This document shows, one piece after another, positions 1 to 11,005 of a stretch of DNA of 64,000 nucleotides. The position numbers and the translations under genes are program-made. The DNA is from Mesocentrotus franciscanus. Its lineage: Eukaryota; Echinodermata; Echinoidea; Camarodonta; Strongylocentrotidae. The notes beneath the pieces were generated by a model, which saw only the letters and a list, made by a program, of their open reading frames with translations, made no database searches and had not been told where the DNA came from. How positions within the stretch are numbered: position 1 is the first letter of the stretch; every line of letters begins with the position of its first letter. Location: contig CP137666.1 in assembly GCA_037976565.1 (NCBI GenBank), positions 48,945,271-49,009,270 of the forward strand, written 5' to 3'.

Positions 1-1302
1 CTTTTGCCATGCCTCACTCTTATTTTCTTTCCTGTCTCTCGCTGCCTCTGCCCTTCTCTTTTTCTTCTCTCTCACCCTTTCCCTTTCCCGCCTCTGGTTC
101 TCGTTCTCCCTCTATGATGTCTTGTAATGTTCTTAAATTTTCTATAGCTCTACCCTTTGCTCTTTTATTCTTATTTCACCCCTACCATGTTTACCATGGA
201 GAGAAACACGAATTGAAACACATTAGTAAACGGCGCTTTGGGATACCTGGTGATCCCAATTTTTTTTAAAAATTTGGATAAAGAATGAGTCGGAGATATG
301 ATTTCATGTCTCGTTTGGCCCTTAAGTATATCGTGACATCATCATAACGGCCTTGAAACTCAAAAAAAGAATTTTCTTATTATGACGTCAGCATATTAAT
401 GGAAATTTGATTGTATCTCTGTAAATATTGATCGATTTTCTTCCAAATTTCGATATGTTGTAGCTGTGACAATCCTAAACAAGATCAGCGTTCACCAGAT
501 TTAAAGACAGACCACCTAATTCGTCCTCATGACGAATTACTTTTCTAGTTTCTTCATACATTTCTTAACCATTAAACCATAGAAAGCCAGGTAAAGTTTT
601 TTAGTCTAATACATTCAAGCTGTACATAAAGTATTTTTTTAAGTGTTTGGTACACTTAGTGCAATGAAAGTGAACTTGATCCTGACAATCGAGTTGAATA
701 AAAGAACTAGATCAGTGACATTTTAGTAAAATTTTGCTATAGAATTTGATGGTGTAAATGTTACACTGTATGTGAACATGTAAATGGAATAGGCCTACAC
801 TTGGACCAGTTCCTTTATCAACAGTCCAGAAAAGGGGCATTTTAAAACCTTTCTGTGTTAAAAAAAGGAATTATGGGTAGCTCGAGCAAGACACAAGAGT
901 AGGAGGTTGATTTGCAAATTTGTCTTTGATGGCTTTTCCCAAACTGTCACAGATTTGTTTCTCTTCGTAAAATTTTGAATTTAATGTAGCACATCTGATG
1001 GAACTTACCTTAGAGAAAGTACATACATTTCCAAGATTACATAGAGAGTGCACAATGGGGAAGAGAAGAGAGAAAGACGAAGAGATAGGAAAAGAGAGTG
1101 AGAGAGAGAGAGAGAGGAAGATGGAGGTATATTGGTGTGATCCTTGGGAGTAACAACTACAAGTGATGGAGAATAAATATTTTGCAAGTTAAAATTAAAG
1201 TTAAAAATAGAATATCTTGGAATCAATTAAGCAAATCATCAAGATGATAAATATGGTAGGGGAACTAAGATTAAGAACAAAAGAAGGAAAAAAAAATGAA
1301 GC
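1..1302. other. Left-edge spacer, no gene recognised
   Basis: No coding exon is supported here. The first 120 bases are CT-rich low-complexity sequence that opens a Ser/Leu/Pro reading frame by composition only. A GA-rich stretch lies at about 1067-1120, including a (GA)n run near 1100. The rest is AT-rich unique sequence without a recognisable motif. Confidence 0.6.
1288..1296 (-). terminator. Pol III T-run terminator of tRNA-Asp
   Basis: Nine consecutive T on the minus strand, seven bases beyond the tRNA 3' end. Long T runs just downstream of a tRNA are the known RNA polymerase III stop signal. Confidence 0.85.
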
Positions 1303-1374
1303 CTCCTTGGCGGGGAATCGAACCCCGGTCTTCCGCGTGACAGGCGGAGATACTCACCACTATACTACCAAGGA
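1303..1374 (-). tRNA. tRNA-Asp (anticodon GTC)
   Basis: Read on the minus strand, the gene folds as a standard 72-nt cytosolic tRNA. The acceptor stem TCCTTGG pairs perfectly with CCAAGGA, followed by discriminator G. The anticodon arm is TCCGC-CTGTCAC-GCGGA, giving anticodon GTC (Asp). The T arm is CGGGG-TTCGATT-CCCCG and contains the pol III B box GGTTCGATTCC (plus-strand 1314-1324). The D arm carries AGTGGTGAGTAT, matching the A-box region. There is no intron. A run of nine T residues on the gene strand (plus-strand A run 1288-1296), a few bases downstream, is a typical pol III terminator. The gene lies about 420 bp upstream of ETHE1 and is divergent from it. All stems are intact, so it is probably functional. 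Confidence 0.96.
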
Positions 1375-1790
1375 ATTTGCTGAGAGAGCGAGAAATATTA
1401 CAGTACTATAGGCACAGACCTTAGATAAATAAAGTGTGTTTCGAATTGCAGATCGAGTGAATAACGTACATGCTTTATATAGCGCAGCGAGATCGCACAG
1501 AAAGCTGAAGAAGCCACTCCTCCTGACACACCCACAAAACCTCATTGGCTCAAGAAAATTTCTTTGACTTTGTATTCCTCATTTCACTTTTCTTTGCATT
1601 ATTTCAGTGATTGCGCATGTGGCTATTACGTATGTGCATATCATGCATGCAGGTTGTTGAATTGAGGCCAAAGACGGTCGACGTCGACGGACCAAGCCGA
1701 CTAAAGTAAACGTAAACCAGGCCAGTCAAGTCTATATTGCCTGTGACTTGTATGTGCACCTGAAAAAACAAGATTGCATCATTTGACATC

Positions 1791-4590
1791 ATGGCTTCCT
1801 TTGGTTTAGGGTTGCGTTTGTCAAAAGTTACAGCAGAGCTAGCAGGAAGAGCCAGGTGCAATCAGCCCGTAAAATCTGGCGCTGTATTTCTCGCTTGCTC
1901 TCGACTTCAACAAGTTGATCAGTCCCATTCACTTCACACGCTGGGAGCTCGTCCAACTTATCACCTGCATGCACCCTCTTCCTCCGTTCTTACACCAGCA
2001 AGATCAAGGCTTCTTCAAGAACATAGTAACACTTCATGTAATTTGGTCAACTTTGTGAGAAATATGTCTGCTGATACTCTTCCTGATCCTTTAAATCTTA
2101 TTTTTCGACAGGTAAATAGTCTTTGACTTTAGTTTATAATTATATCTCCACCTATTTCTCCTTTGTTTTGTTTCATCAAACTAAGTTCAAACTTTCAAAT
2201 TCTTGACTTCAGGTTCAGCTCAGCTCTTACTTAGTTAGTACTTAGTCTTAGTCTTACTACTACTAGACTAGACCGAAGATTTCTGTCTCTTTCGTTCGTT
2301 AGCCTCTGATTTGGGTAGGGTCGGCTCCTCTCTTTAGAGACGGAAGCCGACCGTAGCGGCTGCATTGCAAACTAATGCCCGCGTCCGGGCAGTAAACTTA
2401 TGCCCAAAATACTACATTTTACCCGATGCATATCCGATGCATTTATTATTGTAAATTAGGCCTAGGCTAAACTACATCGGTTCCACTTACCAGATTGACT
2501 GTATGCGTTTAAGGGTCTTTTTTCTGGATTTTCATCGCCGAAAATGAGCTCCGTGTTGAAATTCTTGCAGCCGTATTTTAAACTGTTACTGTCAATGGAT
2601 GATGTCATCTTCCTTCATGCACAGTAACAAAAAAACAAAAAATCCAGTAAACTATCAAGTCAGAATGATTCGTATATATTTGTGATCTCACTATCTTCAT
2701 GTGATAAGCAAGCATTACCTGCTGACTATTTTTGAAAATGGGTAATTGCACATCTATTAGTCAGTGCACTACACTATACAGTGTTCAAAACTTCAAATAC
2801 TAATAGAAGAGACTTTACCAATGTTTTCAGATTCATTAAATCTCTCTCAATCTATGGTGAGCAACACATTTTCTAAATTACATGTCATTAATACTGTACC
2901 TCGATCTAGATGGAAATCATCTTTATTCATGACATTGGTTATTATTTGGGCAGTCTGAAGATATAGCCTAGGTAGGTAGTCAAGAGAAATTATGCAGAAG
3001 AAAAATAAATTGAATACATTAAATCCTAGTGCAAAAAACAAAACTTATCTCAGTAAGTCTGTTTTATTGTTAATCATTACCATTTTTCATTCTATTCAGC
3101 TTTTTGACTACCAGTCTTACACATACACCTATCTGCTTGGAGACAGGGATACTAAGGATGCAATTCTCATTGACCCTGTCATCGAACTCGTTAAGAGGGA
3201 CTTGCATCTTGTGGAAGATCTTGGGCTAAATCTTTTGTATGCAGGTAAATCTCTTGCTTAAATATCCTATCAAACATCTGGTCTAAACTCTAAACTTCTA
3301 CAAACCATAATATGTATTAGGCATTTACCCCAACTAATGAAAGTAATTGTGTATACAGTTATACACTATACAGTTTTCTGTACACAATATTCCTATTTGT
3401 GTTGAAATTAAAAACCCATAAAGTGGGTTGTATAAGAACAGTAATTTGACTCTTCAGCTGTGATAAATTGCATCATGTTTTGATAGACCTGGAGCTATTA
3501 TTCCTTGTATGTGGATCAGTTGTCTGACTTGGCTTGCACTCTTTAAATATTTACCCTTACTGTCCAAACAAGTTTACAAAGTACAAAAACATTTAGTGAG
3601 AACTTTGTTATTTTATCATAATGGGTAAAAAAATCCTTCACAACACTATTCGGGAGCCCATTTGTAATAACTGGTATATGATGAAAGACAGCCATATACC
3701 GGTACTAGATTAAAACTTTATGATCATATAGATTATGTATTCTGAAATTATTTGATCCAAGTATGCACTGTACTTTCATTTCAAATTTATGCACAGCGCC
3801 AGATAATGGTTGGTTTGAATTTCTGCATGAGGTAATTTCAATCAAATATGTATACCCGGTATCTACTCTGAATTCACAATATTTGTATATGAAATGGGTA
3901 ATTGTTATTGAGGTTTGAAATTATTATCTTTCTCCACCCATTCCTCCAATCACCTGATTTATTGTGTGTGTGTGTGTGTGTGCTTTTTTCTTCTTCTTCT
4001 TCTTCTTCTCTCTCAATTTATCAACCCCCCTCTCTCTCTTACCGGTATGTTACTTTCATCTTATTTTGTCTAACTCTGTCTATCCCCACTCATTTTCCCA
4101 ATCACTCTCTCTCTCTCTCTCTCTTATTAAAAAAAATGTTACTATCATACTATTCTATATGTATCTTTACCTGCCTATGCCCCATTCCTATCCATCACCC
4201 TCTCTCTTCCTCATTAAAAAAAAAACTTTCTTACTATACCTATGCTCACTCTCTCTCATTCCTCAGTAAACACCCACTGTCATGCTGATCACATAACTGG
4301 AAGCGGTTTGTTGAAAGAGAAGCTACCGGGCTGTAAGAGTATCATCAGCGGCAAGAGTGGAGCCAAAGCAGACCTCTACATTGATGAGGGTGATCAGATC
4401 AAGTTTGGAAATTTGGTGAGTAGCTTAACCTCTTCCATGCATGGCCAGCAATCCCCTCCCAAGAATGTTTATGTTCTACTTAAAGACAAAATTTACCACT
4501 GATGGTAACTTTGCCATCAATATGAATTATGAACTACCAATCAAATCAAGGTTTCTATGGAAGTTACCATTAATTATAAGATTACTACTG

Positions 4591-4650
<60 letters not shown>

Positions 4651-7600
4651 CTTCTTCTTCTTCTTCTTCTTCTTCTTCTTCTTCTTCTTCTTCTTCTTCT
4701 TCTTCTTCTTCTTCTTCTTCTTCTTCTTCTTCTTCTTCTTCTTCTTCTTCTTCTTCTTCTTCTTCTTCTTCTTCTTCTTCTTCTTCTTCTTCTTCTTCTT
4801 CTTCTTCTTCTTCTTCTTCTTCTTCTTCTTCTTCTTCATTTCTTGACCGATTTTGATTTGGTTTGCTTTATCTGGTAGATCTAACTTTGGTACACTAAAC
4901 TTCTACACAGAATTTTAAAATTGTTCTCCATTAATTAATTATGGTAATTTATGCAAATTTATTCAAAAAATAACAAAAATTGCTTCTTCTCCCTCATTTC
5001 TCGACCGATTTTGATTTGGTTTGCCTTATCTGGTAGAGCTAAATTTGGAACACTAAATTTCTACACAGAATTTTGAGATTTTGCTCCATTGATTAATTAT
5101 GGTAATTTATTCAAATTTATTCCAAAAATAACAAAAAAATTTTCTTCTCCATTTCATTTTTAAAGTTATGTGCAAAATATTAGGATGATTATTTGCAAAT
5201 TTGATCCCTCACAGAAAACACTTGTGGATTAAAAAGAGGAGAAAAGAGAGGTTGAAAATTAAATGTTCAGAACGCATTTTGTTTTCAGCAAAGTGCTACT
5301 CCCGGGCGCTACTAGCACAAGGCCAGGATAGGCATAGGCATGGCAATCACACTGCATACCCCCTTGCACACACACTTTGGATAAGTAGAACTATGGTAGT
5401 AGGGTCCATGGTAGAACAATGCTCACAGTTTTTGTTTATGCTGGTGGCCCAATCTGGCAAAAATATAACAATTTTATAAATGATAGGAAATATCAAGAAA
5501 TGATAAATGTACTAGCGAATATAAATTTGAGTCCTCCTTGTCATAAAACTATATATTTTTCAACCAATTTTCATTCCATTTCCTTTAGTTTCTATTTAAT
5601 CTTGTACAGCTAAATGAAATTATGTCCCTTCCAGGGCATCACATTTTTATTTTTTGACCAGTTCAAAAGTGTACCACATAAAATTTACGATATTTGTTGT
5701 TGCGAGATGCAGATGAGCGCTACGTCATTGACGTTCTGGTTCTTGACTTTCAGTTAAAATGAAAAACATGGAAGAAGTCACTAACTTTCTTGTGTCTTCC
5801 ACTCCAATTTGGTAGGCTCTAGATGTGTTCTCAACCCCTGGCCACACGTCTGGGTGTGTCACCTATGTATTGCGCAATGAGACAGGAACTCCTGTTATAG
5901 CATTTACTGGAGATGCCATCCTCATCAGGGGATGTGGAAGGACAGATTTCCAGGAAGGTAAAATGAATTTACTGTAGGATAGAGAAATGGCCCCCACCCC
6001 ACTCCCCCAAAAAAAAAAAATTGAAATGTTACTCAAAGTCTAGTACTGCCAGAATTTATGTCATATTTCCCTTAACGAGACAGGGTGTAAACAGGCTGAC
6101 TTCAAATTATTGTTGGAATTTAGACATGCGGGCTGTGTTTCAAATAATTCTCGAATAGTGTCTAATATTTTACAAATCATTATTCTTTGTTTTAAAATAA
6201 TAATGAAATAAGCTGGCATTTCTTTGCGCTATACCCTCAGACTCTAATGGGATTATAAAAAAGTCTCAGTTGAATGCTACCTTGCCTGATGACTTTCTTA
6301 GCCATCGTCTTTATACCGTACTTCATTATAGTAATTACACCATGTACATGTACATATTCTTTCAAAGGTATTAGAATCCTGAAAAAGACTGGTGAGCACT
6401 TCCACTCCCCCCACCCCTAAAGAGCTCATTTTCTCTTTTGTGACGATATACAGGCTGTATGTGTATTTCTGTCCTTTTGTATGGAATTTATTTATGGCTT
6501 TGCTTGATTTCAAACAGGTGATTCTGGGATGCTCTATGATAATGTTCATGGGAAGATTCTCTCATTACCTCCAACAACAAGATTAATGCCAGCCCATGAC
6601 TACACAGGTATGAAACAATTATAGATACCCAGAGATGCCAACTAGTACGGATTTCCCGTAATTTCTACGGGAAATCGGCCGATTACGGGCGGTACGATTT
6701 TCATACCATAAATCCCGGATTTTGCCGATTTTGCCGATTTTCAAAATTAGCACTTGAAGTGAAAATGCGCCTGTTGTTACTATAGGCTAGCGCGCGTACG
6801 TGCGTTCATGCGCGATCGCTAGATATATAAAAGCTAGATGGTGCTGTGGCGCACGCACGCGTACGTACGTACAAATGTTTCGAAGGATCAAGAAAACAAA
6901 TCGTCAAATGGAGAAATAAACAAGCATTCAAATAGTCTTTAGAGATCTGTCAAGGTTTGTTTGTAGGTCTAGTTTATTATTTCATCTCAAATAGAATTTA
7001 GAATTCTCTTATTGACAAGTTAAGAACACCTACGATGTTCTCGATCGTAGTTACTTTCATTTTGCCAGCAGCCGACCTAGCGTTGTTTTGGCAAAAGCTA
7101 GCCGCCCAGCTTCCCACCGCGAAGCATTCGAGTCCGGTAACACTAACAGACCGTTCATGTTCTGCCGAGAGTGTGGCGGAAGGTTTGTGTGTGAGGTGCG
7201 ATTTCGATTTGGGAGTAGAGTTGCCAAGTCCTTTTGACTTTCGATGTTCGTGAAATTGACGATTTATTTATTCATTTGCTCATCATTAATTTTAGTTACT
7301 TTAAAATACTGTTTAATGTGCAAGTTGATGTTCTTAATCAATCTTTCCTGTTGATCACATTAACTTAGTCTAGATTTAAAAAGTTATTAAATTGATCGTA
7401 GATCTATTCGCATTAAAGCCATTATGAAATTAACATTGTATCTTTGAACTTATTTAACTTATTTAATTGGTTGTCATTATCATTATCATTTGGAAAATTG
7501 CCCCTTGTTCTTAAGAAATTGCCCCTTGCTCTGGTAAATCCCCGTGAGCAAGGGGCAACTTTTAAAAATAAATTGCCCCTTGCTCCTGGCTGCTTAATCT

Positions 7601-9841
7601 AAGGCTTGCTTTCAACAGAACACTTTCAATATGGAGTTGACACCAACTTATGAACTTACATGTGCAAGGACGCTGCAAAGACTATAGTAACATATCAAGA
7701 CATTTTGTCATGAGTTCATCCAGTCTTTCAGTAGAATACTTTCAATATGGAGTTACATGCACATGTAACACCAACTAATGAACAGGTATGTTACTTTTAT
7801 TTAACTTGTTGTGCTATCGCGCTTGCCTGCGGGAGCTGCGCTTGCCAGCGTGCAGAAAAATTTGCGTCGCGCAGAAAATTACTGATTTTGTCTCCAAATT
7901 ACTGATTTTTAGCCTTATGATTACTGATTTGTGCTCTGAAAGGTTGGCATCCCTGGATACCCTTTCATTTCAGATTTGATATGAGGATTAAAAGATAAAG
8001 GCCAGTTCTGGTCATGCGATTGCATTGTGAAAGAAACGTTATGGAATCGTATCAGAAAAGGTTGATCATCTAGCATATAAGTATTGGTGTGTACTGCAAG
8101 GTTCTGGAATCATCAAAATGATAAGAAATTTGGCCCAGTCTTGGTAAAGTTAGAAGCACTGTACACAGAAAGATGTATATGGGACTACGCGACCACGTGC
8201 ACGATATCTATTTGGTCCAAATGGATATAATAATGTACCAAATATATCAATTAGTAGGCGGTTTCCCCGACTTTCCCGGCAAGATTTGTATCATCACGTA
8301 TTAGTCAAAACATATTCTTTCACATGATTGGTAATGAGAGCTTCCATTTCATTTTTTTGAGAGAGGGGCATTTCCAAAACTGGTCTTTACCTTTAAGATT
8401 ACGATATTTCAGCTTAAAAGAAGATCTACATATCTACTCTTTTACAACAAAAGTGTAAAAATTGATTTTGTTTTTGTTTGTTGTTGTTGTAATTAAGGTG
8501 TAATTAAGGTGTAATTAAGGAAAGAAGATTGAGCTGAGGTAGATGATGATTGATCTACTGTCAGTGAATAATGAGGATGATGGTACTTGTGATGATGATC
8601 GTGTTGGTGTTGATGGTGATGATAATGAAGATGAAATTCGGGTAGTGATGGAGATGGTTGTGATAATAATAATCTATGATGGTGGTAATGATGTTGATAA
8701 GAAGATGTAGTGATAATACAACCTTTATTGTCAGGTCTACTCAATTACCGTAGTTATTGTAATGGTAATGAATAAGGAAATATTTGTGGAAGTGGCTATG
8801 ATGGGCATATGTTTCTGGTTGCCTGGGAGCATATGTTATGATTGATGAATAATGATATCATATCACCGTAAAGGACTTGCTAATTTTGATAAAGAGTGCC
8901 TTTTCTATACAATCTGCAGGACAGACAGTAACAACAGTGAAAGAAGAGCTGCAGTTTAACCCCAGACTGACCAAGACCAAAGAAGAGTTCATCAAAATCA
9001 TGCAAGAGCTTAACCTCCCCTACCCAAAAGCAATAGGTGAGTAATCCAACTTTGCTTTTGGTCAAAGGGTCCATTTATTCAATTTAGGGACTGTTTATCT
9101 CTTAAACAGCCATGATGTACAGTCAAACCTGCTTTAGTGACCACCTGTCTACAAAGACCACCTGTCTACAAAGACCACTTTTTGTGTTTCCCTTGGGTGG
9201 TCGCTATAGACAGGTTTGACTGTATAAGTAAAAAAGAGAAGATATATTTCATAAATGGGTTTCTTTTCTTCCATGCTATTCTGAGATATATTAGAAACCC
9301 TAATGATCATTAGACTTTGAATGAAATTCTGTAATAGTCAGTGTGGACAGCAGTAATTCTTCGTTTGAACAAGCAGTTGTTTAATACTTCCAAGTTACAG
9401 GTCAATAACATGTAACGTGCATTGGCCCATATAATTTTTTTGGTTAAACTCAGTCTGTGGGGATAAGAATTTGTAAGATGGGATGGGCAATAATTATACT
9501 CTGTACTGGTATCTCAAAAGTGGCTTTGCGCTGAAATTTCCCTATACCCTGTATTGTCACAACTAGCCACTACTCACATTTTTCCATAATTAATCATTGA
9601 CTGTATTTTTTTTCAATGCAACAAGTGCCTTTGATTAGGCAGCGAGATATCATCACTCATGGAATTCCTAGATTGTTATGAATTTGATAAATTTAATAAG
9701 AATAATCCCTCAAGTCCATGATACTTTCTTCGCTGCTCAGGTTTGTTTTCATATTATTTCTTTTCCTTTAATACTATTCCAGACAAAGCTCTTCCTGCCA
9801 ACTTGGTTTGTGGAATAGTTGGAGAGGGATATGACAAGTGA
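1791..9841 (+). CDS. ETHE1: ETHE1, mitochondrial persulfide dioxygenase (7 exons)
   Basis: Exons: 1791-2111, 3100-3244, 4267-4415, 5816-5957, 6518-6607, 8920-9036, 9783-9841; every intron is GT-AG and all phases agree, giving 340 residues. The family is a metallo-beta-lactamase-fold Fe(II) enzyme that oxidises glutathione persulfide to sulfite in the mitochondrial matrix during sulfide detoxification. Visible evidence: [10 protein letters not shown] (about 113-122), the metal-binding THCHADH motif (158-164), STPGHTSGC with His215, [16 protein letters not shown] with Asp238, and PAHDY with His279, so all expected metal ligands are present. The C-terminal [16 protein letters not shown] stretch is also typical. 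The N-terminus [20 protein letters not shown] looks like an amphipathic mitochondrial presequence. It is followed by about 80 residues not seen in the 254-residue human protein, so the start could instead be Met92. Introns 3, 5 and 6 are filled with repeats. Confidence 0.95.
3960..4260 (+). repeat. (TG)n and CT-rich low-complexity tract
   Basis: ETHE1 intron 2 ends with a (TG)n run near 3964-3981, then TTC triplets, CT-rich stretches including (CT)n near 4104-4122, and short A runs, directly before the exon 3 acceptor at 4266. The open frames here are composition artefacts. Confidence 0.85.
4585..4836 (+). repeat. Compound (CTA)n-(CTT)72 microsatellite in ETHE1 intron 3
   Basis: About eleven CTA triplets pass directly into an uninterrupted run of about 72 CTT triplets (4621-4836; GAA/TTC family). 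Three frames therefore show long poly-Leu, poly-Ser or, in reverse, poly-Lys runs, none of which is coding. The run abuts a 158-bp tandem repeat whose unit itself carries a CTTCTTCT stretch. Confidence 0.97.
4838..5150 (+). repeat. Two-copy 158-bp tandem repeat
   Basis: Units begin at 4838 and 4996 with ATTTCTYGACCGATTTTGAT and share TTTGGTTTGC, ACACTAAA, CTACACAGAATTTT and TTAATTATGGTAATTTAT blocks in the same order. A third, much more diverged copy of the first part can be seen at about 5556-5625. It lies in ETHE1 intron 3. Confidence 0.85.
6630..7955. mobile_element. hAT-like non-autonomous DNA transposon in ETHE1 intron 5
   Basis: The left end CAGAGATGCCAAC (6630-6642) is the inverse of the right end GTTGGCATCCCTG (7943-7955), with one mismatch. 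CAGRG termini are typical of the hAT superfamily. GATACCC occurs at both borders (6624-6630 and 7956-7962), compatible with an imperfect 8-bp target duplication overlapping the end by a base. No transposase reading frame is seen. The interior contains inverted TTGCCCCTTGCTC blocks near 7498-7560 and a direct duplicate of CTTTCAATATGGAGTT (about 7624 and 7738). Confidence 0.65.
7988..8396 (+). mobile_element. TTAA-bounded MITE, copy 1
   Basis: A ~400-bp element starting TTAAAAGATAAAGGCCAG and ending CTGGTCTTTACCTTTAA, so its ends form an imperfect inverted repeat of about 20 bp and TTAA occurs at both borders. The same sequence recurs at 12742-13137 (same strand) and 32021-32426 (opposite strand). 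TTAA targets are known for piggyBac- and Kolobok-type elements; the class is inferred from the ends only. Confidence 0.75.
8470..8720 (+). repeat. Degenerate GAT-rich tract in ETHE1 intron 5
   Basis: Three direct copies of a short GTAATTAAG-type unit near 8490-8520 precede about 190 bp rich in GATGAT, GATGGT and GATAAT triplets. The minus-strand frame through it (His-rich) is a by-product of the triplet composition. Confidence 0.75.
9118..9224. mobile_element. Short palindromic repeat of the CAGTCAAACCTG family, copy 1
   Basis: A 107-bp element in ETHE1 intron 6 that begins TACAGTCAAACCTG and ends CAGGTTTGACTGTA, a perfect 14-bp terminal inverted repeat. The CTGTCTACAAAGACCAC block is tandemly duplicated inside. 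Longer relatives sit at 27183-27365 and 28434-28612. It is a MITE-like family with TA at the outer edge. Confidence 0.75.
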
Positions 9842-10801
9842 GACCTATAGAACTGGAGACTAAGACACGACTATGGCGTGTGAATAAACCCATGTGTTAA
9901 TCCACCATTGAAGGCAAAGTCGTCGTCTTCTGAAATGAGACGTTTCTAGCTGAAGATGGTGTCAAGATCATTGAGAAATCATTGGGAACTTTTAAATTCA
10001 GTTTCAGATGGAGGCCAGAATTAATGTGCAAGGCGATATCATGTATAATAAACTGTACAATGTGTTTCTGAAGGGGAAAAAAGAGGATAGACAACTTTCC
10101 CCAGCAGTTTCTTTCATAAATACACATTCATGTAAATGTGTTACTAGACATGTACCATTATTAAAGATCAAGTGCTTCCTCTTTGATATTATACCACATT
10201 TATGATGATAAGGCTATTGATCAAGACATGACCAAAAAAAATGAAATCACTGCTGTCAAAATTGATTTTGGAAAGAGTGGGATTTGTCAGACACAATGAG
10301 TGACAGTTTATTGAACCTCTCTTCTCCTTCATACGTTTTTCTTTCTTTTAATCCTTCATTCCTAATCATAATCAGATGTTTCACCGATGAGCATGGAGAG
10401 ATTTCTAAGACTAAGTTTAGACCCTGGTTTCATGATGAAAAGTGAAGGTTGAGATGTATGATGTAATGGTCATATACAGTATGTAGCCTTTGGAATCCAG
10501 TTGTGAGATTAAAAAAATGCAAATTCCAAGCAAGTCTATGAAGCGAATGCTCCCCTGTCTCAACTTTTGTTTGGACAAAAGGAACAATTGCTTGATTTTT
10601 GTTTTTGTTTTTCTGATAACCATTTAAGCTTAGATTGAAGAAAAAACAACAACATTGGATTATGGTATCAGAGTACTATTTACTGATGTATGTTGGTGTG
10701 TGTGAAATCAATATCTACATGTAAAGAGAAAATGCCATTTTTGACGCAAGGGTTCCTGGAGAACTGAAATTGTAAATGTAATGAAAATCAGATGCATTGA
10801 A

Positions 10802-11005
10802 TAATAATGCAGGGTAAAAGGTTGAATATCTTATAATAGGGAATGTATTTTGATACAAGTTGCTAATAACATTCCTATTTGCAGCAGAGATGAAATGACC
10901 GTTATAAAATCTGCAGTCAATTTATCTATGCTGCAAATGTTATTTGCGACTTGTATAAAAATACATTCCCTATCATAAACCATTCAACCTTTGCCCTGCA
11001 TTATC
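10802..11005. repeat. ~200-bp imperfect palindrome (hairpin MITE)
   Basis: The left arm (10802-10886) starts with ATAATGCAGGGTAAAAGGTTGA and includes GGGAATGTATTTTGATACAAG; the right arm (10929-11005) is its inverse and ends with the TTTGCCCTGCATTAT block. About 42 bp of loop separates the arms. The transcript would fold into a long hairpin. It lies about 1 kb beyond the ETHE1 stop, so it may or may not be within the 3' UTR. Confidence 0.8.

Noticed and set aside
9..269. 86-residue Ser/Leu/Pro-rich frame at the left edge
   Set aside because: Comes from CT-rich low-complexity sequence; no domain, no splice context.
4441..4878. Poly-Leu, poly-Ser and poly-Lys frames of 73-145 residues
   Set aside because: Translations of the (CTT)n microsatellite in three frames.
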